Below are positions 22,701 to 32,849 of a DNA stretch of 64,000 nucleotides, in pieces. The stretch is from Fragilariopsis cylindrus CCMP1102. Its lineage: Eukaryota; Bacillariophyta; Bacillariophyceae; Bacillariales; Bacillariaceae. Position 1 is the stretch's first letter. Each line of letters begins with the position of its first letter. The translations under genes were made by a program, and so were the position numbers. The notes below the pieces were generated by a model. That model was not told the origin of the DNA and did no database searches. It saw only the letters and a list, made by a program, of their open reading frames with translations. Location of the stretch: NCBI GenBank assembly GCA_900095095.1, contig FMBT01000436.1, positions 40,387 through 104,386 on the forward strand, in the 5' to 3' direction.

Positions 22701-23227
22701 TTATAATAACAATGTACACTGTCGTTCATTTTGCTTCTTCTTATTTTTCTATAAAATGAGCATATGTTCTATATACCTTCAGAGATTCTTTTTCTCAACC
22801 ACAAACTCCTCGGCAAATTTGAAGGGTCTCATCTTTATCCAAAAACAAATGATCCTAAGGATCTACTATACCAGTCACATCATTGATATGACCTGAAACG
22901 AATCTCCAAGTTTCTATCCCAGTATCAGCATCATCTTCGTTAGTCTTGTTTGTCGAAGTACACCAGTCTTTGTGAATCGCAACATCTCAGAAGGGCCGTC
23001 ATCATCGTCGCCGCCGTCGTCGTTGTCATCTTCATACACAGTTCTAGCTTTTGGTTTTGGTTTGATTTTGTCCAATAAACTACCGATATTATCATGTTTA
23101 CTACTACTATTACTATCATTATCTATCGATTATTATTTGTTGGAAGTTATTATCATTACCATTTTTAATGTCATTGTCATTTGTCATTGTAATTATTGCC
23201 TTTGATACATTCTGATGAGCTCGACAT
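22701..23227 (-). CDS. Uncertain small protein, broken reading frame
   Basis: The minus strand from an ATG at 23227 codes protein-like segments in changing frames: MSSSSECIKGNNYND, an Asn/Asp/Ser-rich part with SLLDKIKPKPKARTVYED, then DTGIETWRFVSGHINDVTG and RPFKFAEEFVVEKK. Joining them needs several single-base additions in short A/T runs, as in the other broken genes of this window. A possible short intron (GTATAT...AAG, about 22735-22771) would give an end at 22701. I do not recognise a family. Codon use and acidic low-complexity tracts resemble neighbouring genes. It may be a real small gene or a remnant. Confidence 0.3.
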
Positions 23228-23721
23228 TGTCCGTAGCATGTGTTCACTCCGAACTAGGTCCTACATGGATGCAGATAGTATGTATACACATGACATTTAT
23301 GACCTGTGTCACGGTAGTAGGATTTTTTGTGTTTGTTTTTGTCTTATAAAAAACCCACCCAACAAAAACCTGAGATCCAACGCATACGATTAAGATGCGA
23401 AAATTTAAATACAAGACGAGCGATTGGAGTTGGATTCAGTCACGCAAAATGCAGAAGGCTTATGTGTGTTTCGTGTATATTTCGTAAAAACTTATTTATT
23501 GTCGATTTCAGCCAATTTTAAGATTTTTGTTTAGAAAAGGCGTAATAGTTCTCGTGGAGAATCAATTACTCACGATAATAATCTGCCAATCGACTGAGCA
23601 GAAAAATCAAAGGAAATATCCTCCCTCTTTCTTCATCCATTATTGCAAAGACAGCACCAGCAGATCTAGATAGAAATAGTTATCCCTCTCCTCATTCGAA
23701 ACTATCAACAATATTTCAAAG
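23228..23721. other. Intergenic, divergent upstream region
   Basis: 494 bp between the uncertain minus-strand gene and the metalloprotease gene on the plus strand; promoter space. No motif, repeat or RNA gene was recognised. Confidence 0.4.
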
Positions 23722-26239
23722 ATGCAGAAGCTTGCAGCAATAGTATGGATTCTTGTCTCAAGAGCCTTGCAATATAGAGTAATTGCAGATAATTCGGTAA
23801 GCCATACGCATGTCGTGTCAATGCGCTGGGTGTTAGCGCTACTAGTCCTGACGTTATGATCGTATTACTCATTTCAAATTGTTGTTCATTTCTACTTGTT
23901 TCTTGTATCGATACTATTTGCACAACAGCTGAATTCTTTGCGGGGATCAACAGAGAACGCCCACAGAGGTCTACGTGTACAGCATCCATGTACTTTGGTT
24001 CATATTGAGACGCAGTACGAAAATGAAATAGCTATAGACGATGATGAGTCAAGAAGGCTGCAATCGTATGGAGAAGATAACTACAAGTGTGAGCTTCAGG
24101 AAGAAGATAGGAAAGCCGCTGGGAAATATTTTGTCTCGATTCATGGTATCGAGAGTGATCAGCTCAAAAATATAACGAGTGGGGAAACAACCATGGTAGT
24201 AGATGGAGCCATGATCATGGATGGTTCACTTTATGTACCAGCGGGAGCTGCAGTTGAATTTGGAATCAATGAATATAACAATCGGCGACTTCAGCAGACT
24301 TCGGTAGTAGAAGGAACAAAGAAGGTTCTTGTCGTTAGAGCAAATGGTAAGGGCGCAACCACCACAGCTTCAAAAGAAATTTTATCAGACAAATTTTTTG
24401 GTACTAATGGTGATACTGCAACGCTGCGTTCACAATATCTCGCCTGCTCACACGGAAAGCTCGACTTCCAACCATTTCAAGGTAGAACATTAGGAGGTGC
24501 TGTTATCGACAAAGGTGTATTAGAAGTGAACATCGACACATATGTCCCTGGAGCTAGCCGATATACAGTTGAAGATGCACTAGAGGAAGCAGCCGATGCA
24601 CTTGTTGGAGATCTTCGTGAACAGTTTGACCATGTCATGCTGTGCCTACCGCCAGGAACAAAGGCTGGTTCAATCAATAATTGGTAAGAATTAAAAAGTC
24701 ATCGATATTGTTGTTTTTAAAAACAACGATCAGTTTGATGTCATTATTAGATTGATCACAGAATACTTACCATCGATTTCTCTTCTATTTTCTAGGGTTG
24801 CCTACGGTTATGTAAATTCTTGGCTTTCGGTATACAACGACGCATGGTGCGAAAAGCTAAGCACGCAAGTACATGGTACGTCATCTATATTTACCCACAT
24901 TAACCAAATAATCGTTCCTCCATTTATCTTTGGTTCTTTTGATTCTCACTATATCGTACTGTATACGCGTGTTCTTCTTCTTCTTCTTCTCCAGAGATGG
25001 GACATAACCTTGGGTTGGCACACTCTAGCAAAGACGACATCTCGTACGGTGACAAAGTACGTCCTCTATAGTTAATCACACAAACCAGATCGTTCCTCCA
25101 TTTATATTTGATTCCTTTGATTCTCACTGTATCGTACTGTCTGTTGGTCGCATACTTTATTTCTTTTTCTTCTTCTCCAGAGTGGCATGATGGGGTATAG
25201 TTACAATCGAGATAACGGACCGCTGCAGTGCTTCAATCCAGCCAAAAGTTTTGTGTTAGGTTGGTATGAAGATAAAGTAATTGAGGTAGATCCCTTTGAA
25301 GGCACGTGGACAGGTTCCCTTGTCGGTGTAACCGAATACGGTGACATTGATACCCAAAACTCGTACATAGTTGTAAAGATCAAAACAGGAGGAGAAAAAG
25401 ATCTATTCGTTGGGTACAATAGAAAAAAAGGCATGAATTCGGGTGTGGAGCTAGCTGGGGATAATATTGTTATCGTCGAACAAGAACCAGGCTACAGCAA
25501 ATCCGACTTTAAGGGAAGTCTTTCAAGTGACATTCCAACAAAAACTTTTTATAACCTTGGCGGCTCAGGCAAGAATCTAGTAGTCGATTTTATAGATCAT
25601 GGATCAAGTATTGACGAAGCGGTCGTAGCAATCTATTTCGACAACTGCATTTATCCTTCGTGTTGCGAAGGACCGATGTGTAACAGTACCCCAGCTGAGT
25701 CACCCCAACCAAATACGTTACAACCCACCCCTTCTCCGACAAGAAAGCGAATGTATTCTGTCTACAAACCGAGCAAGCAGAATAAGCCCCAAAAACTACT
25801 ATTGGAAAATTTTAGGTCTGGACTCGGAACTTTTAATGCAGATGGTACTAGAGTAGATCGGGCCATTTTTGAAAGTATTCTTACGGCACAATTCCAGATG
25901 AAATCAGATCAGCTCCCACGTATGACGACCGAATTAGATCTCGAAGGAAATTCCCTCATACAGGTATATTTCTGGTATAATGCCGAGATGATGCAATCTT
26001 CAGAGGGATTTTCGTTACAGTACTCGACGAGCGATGATGATACCTGGTCGGATATAGGAAAGTGGAGGTTTCGAAAAGAATTTAATGAACTGAATAAATG
26101 GAACCGGATAAATGCGGCAACGTTTGCTGTAACAGAAGGAACAACGTCAGTGCGGGTACGATTCAAGGGGGATGCTACCGAAGCTAGTGATTCTGTATTT
26201 TACATTGCTGGTGTCAGCATATACGGTACCAAACAATAA
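23722..26239 (+). CDS. Gametolysin-like zinc metalloprotease (peptidase family M11)
   Basis: Five exons: 23722-23796, 23929-24683, 24796-24875, 24995-25056 and 25181-26239. All introns are GT-AG and the frame closes at 676 residues. A signal peptide (MQKLAAIVWILVSRAL) opens the protein. A propeptide-like part and the M11 core (KKVLVVRANGKGATTT, LACSHGKLDFQPF) lead to the zinc site HEMGHNLGLAHS at residues 303-314 (HExxHxxGxxH), whose first Glu codon is split by an intron. The Met-turn follows in SGMMGYSY. Gametolysins digest cell-wall glycoproteins in green algae; in diatoms the substrate is unknown, but secretion to wall or surroundings is likely. The C-terminal part has a Pro-rich spacer and a beta-rich domain (about residues 520-676, YFWYNAEMMQSSEGFSLQYS) resembling a jelly-roll module. 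Introns 3 and 4 are similar to each other. Confidence 0.93.
24876..24994 (+). repeat. Intron 3 of the M11 protease gene, similar to intron 4
   Basis: 119 nt, GTACGTC...TCTCCAG, phase 1. Nearly its whole length aligns with the next intron, with the core CGTTCCTCCATTTAT exactly shared and both splice sites alike. Confidence 0.85.
25057..25180 (+). repeat. Intron 4 of the M11 protease gene, similar to intron 3
   Basis: 124 nt, GTACGTC...TCTCCAG, phase 0. It is clearly homologous to intron 3 although the exons on either side are not alike and the phase differs. Confidence 0.85.
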
Positions 26240-26507
26240 CAGGTCTCTTTGAAAAACGACGACCAACAATATTATACATAGCATTACTACTATGGTAAAT
26301 AATAAACAGTATAATAGTCCCGTTTGTTCTGTTCTTCAAACATAATCAGAGCAACGAACAGATGAACTTTAAGACTGCACTTATAGTGCAATACACTACA
26401 TAGATAATATTATAGAAAAGGATTTCAATCGATACTATATATTGCTTCATTTCTTTTGCAACAATTATAGAATTATTCTTGAATGGGTTATATTATATCA
26501 TATCATA

Positions 26508-27623
26508 TTATATTATCTTTGCATCCTTAATGATTGATAATTTCGGAAATACAGCATCTAAATACTTTGCACCATAGTACGCAGCTTTTCCCTGATTTAC
26601 ACTACCCGTTAAGCCTCCTGACATTTTTTCTTTCCTACCATACTCACTATTTAGTTGTTTGACTGTATCGTCCATACCCCTAACAACTCTTGCGAATGGG
26701 ACAAAGTTTTGACCGTCTAAAAAATTCGGCACCCCATCATTATTTCCTAGATTAATAAAAACTTGTGCCGTCCTTGAATTCTTCCCTGATGAGGCAAATG
26801 ACAACGTTCCTCGCTTATTGTGTTCCTTGCGAGGCTCATCTATAAGTGGTAGATGGCAATTATTGTTATTGTTATTGATATTGGTTTGTGCCTTATCGTC
26901 AACATCATCGTCAACATCATCGTCAACATCATCGTCAACATCAACGTCAACATCAACGTCAACACCACAGAACATCCATTCCTTATTCAATTGTGGATCA
27001 GCACTGATACCGAATTGTGCAACATAACCAGGTAGTACTCGAAAGAATCTCGAATCAATATAAAATCCAGATTGGACAAGTTCTTTGAAACGATTTGATG
27101 CTAAGGGTGCCCAGTCGGGTCTCACTTCAATTTCGATCTCAGAGTATGTTTTAATATCGTCGTCTTGATTTTGACCGTCAATTTGAACAGTTAGAATAAC
27201 CGTGAAGGGTTCTACTGTCGTCGCTGCTGCTGCTGCTGCTGCTGCTGTTGGTGTTCTTGATTCATCATTGGATGATGCAAAAGATTGACGGGGAAAGCAG
27301 GCGTTTATTGTTAACAATGATAAACTGCTCTTTACGAGATTCCTTCTCGTCAGAACGGACTCATTGGTATTCGAATTGATGACATTACTATGATTCTCAC
27401 TGTTATCATTATTATTGATGTTGTTGCTGTTAGCATTATTATCCTTTTGCACTGATATAAGATTATGCTCTCTCCTCCTCAGCAGTCCGCACGGGTTGTA
27501 TTTATTATTAGTTGATGTTGCTATTCTTCTTTTTGATGAGAGGACTCTATTAAAACCGCTGCATTCAACGACGACAACCACAACTAATATTATAATTGTC
27601 GTGCTGCGTCTATTGGCGAACAT
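26508..27623 (-). CDS. Cyclophilin-type peptidyl-prolyl isomerase, probably thylakoid lumen
   Basis: One intact frame of 371 residues with ATG at 27623. The N-terminus has a signal-like hydrophobic stretch ending in CSGFNR (ASAFAP-like Phe) and, about residues 92-117, a second signal with twin arginines, TRRNLVKSSLSLLTINACF, then SFASS; this order fits plastid import followed by Tat transfer into the thylakoid lumen. The cyclophilin fold follows: APLASNRFKELVQSGFY, DSRFFRVLPGYVAQFG, RGTLSFASSGKNSRTAQVFI and LDGQNFVPFARVVRGMD. The active-site Arg is present in SRFFRVLPG, but the usual tryptophan of the cyclosporin pocket is not obvious. A Val/Asp tract (about residues 223-243), coded by a 12-bp tandem repeat at 26898-26966, sits in a loop. 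It folds or chaperones lumenal proteins; the client is unknown. Confidence 0.88.
   Translation of the reverse strand: MFANRRSTTIIILVVVVVVECSGFNRVLSSKRRIATSTNNKYNPCGLLRRREHNLISVQKDNNANSNNINNNDNSENHSNVINSNTNESVLTRRNLVKSSLSLLTINACFPRQSFASSNDESRTPTAAAAAAAATTVEPFTVILTVQIDGQNQDDDIKTYSEIEIEVRPDWAPLASNRFKELVQSGFYIDSRFFRVLPGYVAQFGISADPQLNKEWMFCGVDVDVDVDVDDDVDDDVDDDVDDKAQTNINNNNNNCHLPLIDEPRKEHNKRGTLSFASSGKNSRTAQVFINLGNNDGVPNFLDGQNFVPFARVVRGMDDTVKQLNSEYGRKEKMSGGLTGSVNQGKAAYYGAKYLDAVFPKLSIIKDAKII
26898..26966 (+). repeat. 12-bp minisatellite inside the cyclophilin gene
   Basis: About six copies of GTCAACATCATC and its variant GTCAACATCAAC. On the coding strand it makes an alternating Asp/Val tract. It is in frame and disrupts no core motif. 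Confidence 0.85.
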
Positions 27624-28294
27624 TCTGCTGTCTGCTGGAGGCTGTTATCAACGAAATGATGCTGTTGTAATGAATTATTGTATTGTGTCGTAATAGCTAT
27701 GCCAACTGCAGCTTGACTTCTAACTCCTTTTCTTACTGGTATTACATGACATGTGTGTGTATTATGTACAATTGAATATTTAAATTTGAATTTGAAATTT
27801 GTCTTTGAAAGTGTGATTCACATGGAGGTACGTACGTCCTTCTTTCCAATTTACCGTTGGATTCGATTAATTGGCGCACCTACCTACAGAGTACTTCTTC
27901 ACTTGCGACGAACGCAGTGAGGAGCAAGTGAAGAAGTACTCTGTAAGAAATCCACTCACTGAAAGAAGACATTATTTATGTGTCTGTAAAATACAAGCCC
28001 ATAACTTAGCATATAATTTAAATTTATGTTGTACTGTATGTGTATGATAATTACCCAACGACTTGCCTATCGTAGTACGTAGTACTGTACGTCGAAACAG
28101 TTCGGCATCATTATCAGTTAAACGGACCTTTCTATCTTTCCACGAAGACACGGCATTCGTGCTCCATTAAGAATACACGACACAGTAGACTGTTATACCC
28201 TCAGCTCAGAACCAAAACGAACCTCCTAGCTACAAGAAGAAGAAGAAATAGAAGAAGAAGAAGAAGAAGAAGAAGAAGAGCAATAACAAAGACG
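27624..28294. promoter_or_regulatory. Divergent upstream region with a hairpin and a GAA microsatellite
   Basis: 671 bp between the start codons of the cyclophilin gene (minus) and the type II membrane protein gene (plus). It contains the 22-bp inverted repeat at 27885-27945 and a purine run of GAA units (about 28226-28280) just before the plus-strand ATG. Both promoters should lie here. Confidence 0.45.
27885..27945. repeat. Perfect inverted repeat, 22-bp arms, 17-nt loop
   Basis: The left arm 27885-27906 (TACAGAGTACTTCTTCACTT plus GC) is the exact reverse complement of 27924-27945. The spacer is 17 nt. RNA from either strand would form a strong hairpin. It is in a divergent intergenic region, so it is not the terminator of a neighbouring gene. 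Confidence 0.95.
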
Positions 28295-29401
28295 ATGACG
28301 ACAGTTACAACAACGACGAGGAATAGAAATAATAATGAAATGAAGATGCCATTGGGTTGGAAAGGGGTCATTTTATTAGGGATCATAGGTGTTTTTATCT
28401 TTACAGAATCTCAAGATATAAGAAATATCAAGCAGCCATTAGAATTACAACAGACGGCGGTCGTGGCAGAGGCGGCAGTGGATAGTAGTAGTGTGCATAG
28501 TGGTAGTAACAGTAACGGCGACGACGACGGTGGTGGTGGTAAAATAAAATTACCACCATTAAAACCACCCTATTATATTGTTCAATATGGTCCTTCGCGA
28601 ACCGCAAGTACATTTCAAGCACAATTATTAAATATTATTGTTGGTTATAAGTCAAAACAATTACTACAGGATACACAAAAATTTAATCAGCATGCATTTT
28701 CAATGAAACCAGGTACCAAAAGAAAAAGTAGAAAAAAACGTATAAAATATGGTTTTGTTGTGAAAACACATCATACAACGACTGTTAATGAAATTATTGA
28801 TGTATACCAAAAACAATTTGGTGTCACAGTTAGTGTTTTTACATCTAGTAGTGATATCACTAGTCATTTGCCATTGGCAGCAACAGCAAATTCAACAATA
28901 ATCAATAATGTATTACATGATCAAACTTCTATTAATATGAGGGATTGTAGTTTATGTGAAATAAATAATTATTACAAATCTATATTTGATTTATCGAATG
29001 AGGAAGTTAAATTATTTGAAGAATATATGAAAAATTGGGAAATTTTACGTCAATGTTGTGGTATACAACAATCGAAATATAATCGATATAGGTTACATGG
29101 ATGTAATATAACACAATTATATATAGACCAGCCAACAAATAATTATCCATATTGTGAAAATTATATTTTATCGGATATTGAAACTAATATTCAATCATTT
29201 ATATCAAAGGATATAGAATATCAAAATCCAGATAATAATCTAAATGGTAAATTATGGTCGAAACCTGGTGATTGTAAACGTATTGATCAGGAAATAATGA
29301 ATGGTGCTGAAATGAATAGTCACTATAAATTTGAAACATGCGATACATACTTTGATCAAAAACAGTTTAAGAAGGTAGGTACTATTAAGAATAGTAAATA
29401 G
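28295..29401 (+). CDS. Type II membrane protein resembling a sulfotransferase
   Basis: One intact frame of 368 residues. A single hydrophobic span, GWKGVILLGIIGVFIFT (about residues 21-37), follows a short charged start, so the bulk should face the Golgi/ER lumen. The lumenal part opens with YYIVQYGPSRTASTFQAQLL, whose GPSRTAST resembles the PAPS-binding loop at the start of sulfotransferases (P-R-S/T-G-S/T-T), and continues with YGFVVKTHH. Later it is rich in Cys, Asn and Tyr. No second PAPS-binding segment could be named with confidence, so the activity is inferred. The A/T-rich codons fit the rest of the locus. A partial copy of its 3' end lies at about 29455-29496. Confidence 0.55.
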   Translation: MTTVTTTTRNRNNNEMKMPLGWKGVILLGIIGVFIFTESQDIRNIKQPLELQQTAVVAEAAVDSSSVHSGSNSNGDDDGGGGKIKLPPLKPPYYIVQYGPSRTASTFQAQLLNIIVGYKSKQLLQDTQKFNQHAFSMKPGTKRKSRKKRIKYGFVVKTHHTTTVNEIIDVYQKQFGVTVSVFTSSSDITSHLPLAATANSTIINNVLHDQTSINMRDCSLCEINNYYKSIFDLSNEEVKLFEEYMKNWEILRQCCGIQQSKYNRYRLHGCNITQLYIDQPTNNYPYCENYILSDIETNIQSFISKDIEYQNPDNNLNGKLWSKPGDCKRIDQEIMNGAEMNSHYKFETCDTYFDQKQFKKVGTIKNSK

Positions 29402-30245
29402 TTTTTTTTCTGAATCTATTGACAAGTATAGTATTTTTATTTCAATCACTTATCGTCACTATAAAGTTAAAACATGTGATACATACTTTGATCAAATATA
29501 ATTATATAAGTACGGTTAACCATTACGTTGCATTGTATATTGTATATAATTGGAACACACACACACACAATTAAATACGTGTTAATAGCATTAGCTAAAT
29601 TTTCACTTGATAGCCCGCGCGACACTTTCCGGTGCACGGAGGAAGTACTGTACCAAACTGTCCATGCATACTGCACGGTAGCTACAACTACTGTACTAAA
29701 TAAAAACTTAAGTAGATATGTACTTGTATTTGATCCCATAAATGGTTCTAGTCGAGCTAGTCGATTGAAAAAATAGTTTTTGCGCGCGCGCGGTTTTGAA
29801 ATGGCACTGTACTGTATATTTATTTGTTAAAAAAGAAAAGTAGTTGTGCCCAAAAATAAATGCTGACAAGAAATTCGAAAGATTATGATGTCATAGACTT
29901 TTTCAGTCATGGATGTTGTAATAATGAGCTGGAAAGGAAGAAACAAAGACACTAAATACCCAATAAAATTAAGCTGCATTTGACGACGTGGCCTCGAGAT
30001 CGTCGATTCTCTTTCAACTTTAAAATGTGGTGGATTTCTACGTATTTTTTGAAACCCATCTCTTCGAATCATGCAAATCTATACCGTACAGTTCAACAAC
30101 AAAACGAGAAAAATACAGCTTGTAACGTTCCTTCTTCGCATAAAATAAATAAACAGTTTGTTCGCCTCTATCTTCACAAACCAACAAATTTTACATTCGT
30201 TTTTCGATCCAAACCTAACAAATAGAACATTCAGAAGCAATAACA
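29402..30245. other. Intergenic with a decayed copy of the upstream gene's 3' end
   Basis: 844 bp. At about 29455-29496 there is a close copy of the coding stretch 29322-29361 (both contain ACATACTTTGATCAAA), with stops. An AC run (29553-29568) and a GCGC run (29782-29792) are also present. The last part should hold the desaturase promoter. No other gene was seen. Confidence 0.6.
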
Positions 30246-31565
30246 ATGGGAAAGGGAGGAGATGCAAACGTAACGTCACAACAACCGTCGTCGTCGTCAT
30301 CGTCATCGGCAGCAATGTTGAAGAGTTCAGATAAAGACGGACAATGGGTATCTCAGTACAATCCTTTGGACAAGAATGCACCAGAACTTCCCACAAAGGG
30401 TGAAATCAAGGCTGTAATTCCTGCTCATTGCTTTGAACGGTCATATATTTGGGGAATGGCCTATTTGATCCGAGATTTCATCATAGCAGCTGCTTTCGTC
30501 TATGCAACAAGTAAAGTATTATCGACTGATCTTCCTAATATTCGTGACCCATTGGCGGTTCTTGGTTGGACCTTTGGTTGGTCCTTCTACGCATTTTGGA
30601 TGGGAACTATCATGACAGGTCCATGGGTTGTTGGACATGAATGTGGCCACGGTGCCTTCAGTCCTAATCAAACGTGGAATGACATTGTCGGATTTATTGT
30701 TCACCAAGCATTGTTGGTTCCCTACTTTGCATGGCAGTATACTCATGCCAAACATCATCGTAGAACAAATCATTTAACCGACGGTGAATCTCACGTCCCC
30801 TCAACCGGTACTGAAAATGGTTTAGGTCCCAACAATGAAAGACTTTCGTTCTACGCTGTTCTACACGAGTCAATTGGAGACGAGGCCTTTGCTGCCTTCC
30901 AAGTTTGGTCTCATTTAGCCATTGGATGGCCTTTATATCTGATGGGACTAGCAAGTACGGGTAAACGCGATCACAAAGGACAACCATTGGATGGACGTAT
31001 TGCCGATCATTTCCGTACGGACTCACCTATGTTCCCTGGAAAGGTTTCCTTCAAAATTGCCATGTCGTCCACGGCAACTATCGCTCAAATTATTGGATTG
31101 ATGTATTTGTCATTACCATCACAGTTCGGATTCATGCCCGTCTTCCTTTGGTACTGGAATCCATACTTTTTCGTTAATGCTTGGTTGGTACTATACACCT
31201 GGTTGCAACACAACGATCCGTCCGTTCCACAATACGGAGACGGTGAATGGACATGGGTTCGAGGTGCATTGAGTACCATCGATCGGCCATACGGTATCTT
31301 CGACTTCTTCCATCACGAGATCGGATCGACTCATGTCGCTCATCATTTGTTTCACGAGATGCCACATTACAATGCATTAGAGGCAACGCATGCCATCAGA
31401 GCATTTTTGGAACCAAAAGGATTGTACAATTATGATCCTGCTCCATGGTACAAGGCCATGTGGAGGATCGGAAAAACGTGCCATTACGTTGAAGCTGAAA
31501 CTGGTATTCAATATTACAAATCAATGGAGGATGTTCCACTTACAAAGGATCTGAAAAAGGATTAA
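30246..31565 (+). CDS. FAD2: Microsomal delta-12 (omega-6) fatty acid desaturase
   Basis: One intact exon of 439 residues, close to the family's usual length. The three His boxes that bind the di-iron centre are HECGH (about residue 130), HAKHHRRTNH (about 166) and HVAHH (about 363), with the FAD2-type contexts GPWVVGHECGHGAFSP and STHVAHHLFHEMPHYNA. Four hydrophobic spans are spaced as in endoplasmic-reticulum desaturases. There is no plastid leader; the first 35 residues are a Ser-rich cytosolic tail. The enzyme turns oleate into linoleate on membrane lipids using cytochrome b5, the step towards EPA and DHA in diatoms. FAD2 against another front-end or omega-3 desaturase was judged from the box sequences. 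Confidence 0.93.
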   Translation: MGKGGDANVTSQQPSSSSSSSAAMLKSSDKDGQWVSQYNPLDKNAPELPTKGEIKAVIPAHCFERSYIWGMAYLIRDFIIAAAFVYATSKVLSTDLPNIRDPLAVLGWTFGWSFYAFWMGTIMTGPWVVGHECGHGAFSPNQTWNDIVGFIVHQALLVPYFAWQYTHAKHHRRTNHLTDGESHVPSTGTENGLGPNNERLSFYAVLHESIGDEAFAAFQVWSHLAIGWPLYLMGLASTGKRDHKGQPLDGRIADHFRTDSPMFPGKVSFKIAMSSTATIAQIIGLMYLSLPSQFGFMPVFLWYWNPYFFVNAWLVLYTWLQHNDPSVPQYGDGEWTWVRGALSTIDRPYGIFDFFHHEIGSTHVAHHLFHEMPHYNALEATHAIRAFLEPKGLYNYDPAPWYKAMWRIGKTCHYVEAETGIQYYKSMEDVPLTKDLKKD

Positions 31566-32038
31566 AGTAATTCATAATTCAATATACCTTCAATTCCGCT
31601 AAATTTTTCCTTGTTCAATTATATCAACTACACGTACTTGTTAGATACTATTACACAGACATGTATAAAATAGTCTATATAACATCAACATAATAATGAA
31701 AATTGCTATTATTTATAAAATATTATATGAGAGAATTATTCTTCCGTACTCGCTACTGTATCTTTATGTTACCGGTGCATTTATTTATTTTAGTTTGAAA
31801 AATCATCTCCTACTGTATCATGAGTAACTAAGCGGGATTGAATCATTTTGTGCGTAATTCTACAGCGCAACGCAACTAATAGTGTATGATAAAATAAATA
31901 ATGGTATCATCGAAGATCGCGAAGATCGAAGAAGGCGAGGTTAGCAACCTACTAGTGTAAAAGTAGAGAGGCGAGACAAGCTACAACATCAGTACACACA
32001 AACAGGAAAGGCAGTGCCGTACGGAAGCTATAGCAACC
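31566..32038. other. Intergenic, no gene seen
   Basis: 473 bp between two plus-strand genes: desaturase terminator and PI-kinase promoter. A short CGAAGATCG duplication is at 31912-31931. Nothing else was recognised. Confidence 0.45.
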
Positions 32039-32811
32039 ATGGAAATCGTCCCTAAAAATGATGATGACAAGAGAAGCGATGGACTGCTTCGCCTTGCCTA
32101 TGCCCTTTCAAGGAACAACATTCGAGAAAACGATGATTTGATGAAATTTCTTGAAACAGCGACTGTACCCGATCTTCGCAATTCTTTCCCAGTACTTTTG
32201 AACTGGATTCGAAATAACGCATCGACAGAAAATAGTATATCTAATATCAATAGCAACAAGGATAATCATAACGATAACGATGACTCTCCTGTCGATTTGA
32301 AAACAACCACCACAACTGAAGAAGTCGCGAAAAGAATTGTGAAGGTACTAGAGGAAGCAATTGAGTATGAGGCAGAGGATGACATGTGTTTGATGGATGA
32401 CGACGAACGTGAGGAAATCGAAAGAAAGAATGGGTTAGTTTCATCACTACGAATGAAACTCGCTGGATTCGTTCACACTAATCACGACAAAATGAAAAAC
32501 TGTCAAATTCTTGTTGATTTAGAAAGAAGGACGAAGGCAAAAATCCAGTCGGATCAAGCCGCTTTAAATACAGTGAATATGATAAATATATCTTCACCAT
32601 CATCACTATCGATTTCCCAACATTCAGTCGACGAAGAAGCAGTCAACGAAGACTCTTCCTGGGGTATACCGCGTATTAATATCGACCTCGGACTTGGATT
32701 GCAACAAACTTCTCCAGCCGATATCGCGGAGGAATTCATTCAATCTAATAAACAAGTTATTCATCCATTTAGTGGACGGAAGGTAAAAATCTAATGCATG
32801 TTTTTGGGTGC

Positions 32812-32849
<38 letters not shown>

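Noticed and set aside
22370-22729. Hydrophobic 119-codon minus-strand frame as a membrane protein gene
   Set aside because: It has no recognisable family, a Tyr/Ile-rich AT-driven composition and overlaps the likely end of another locus.
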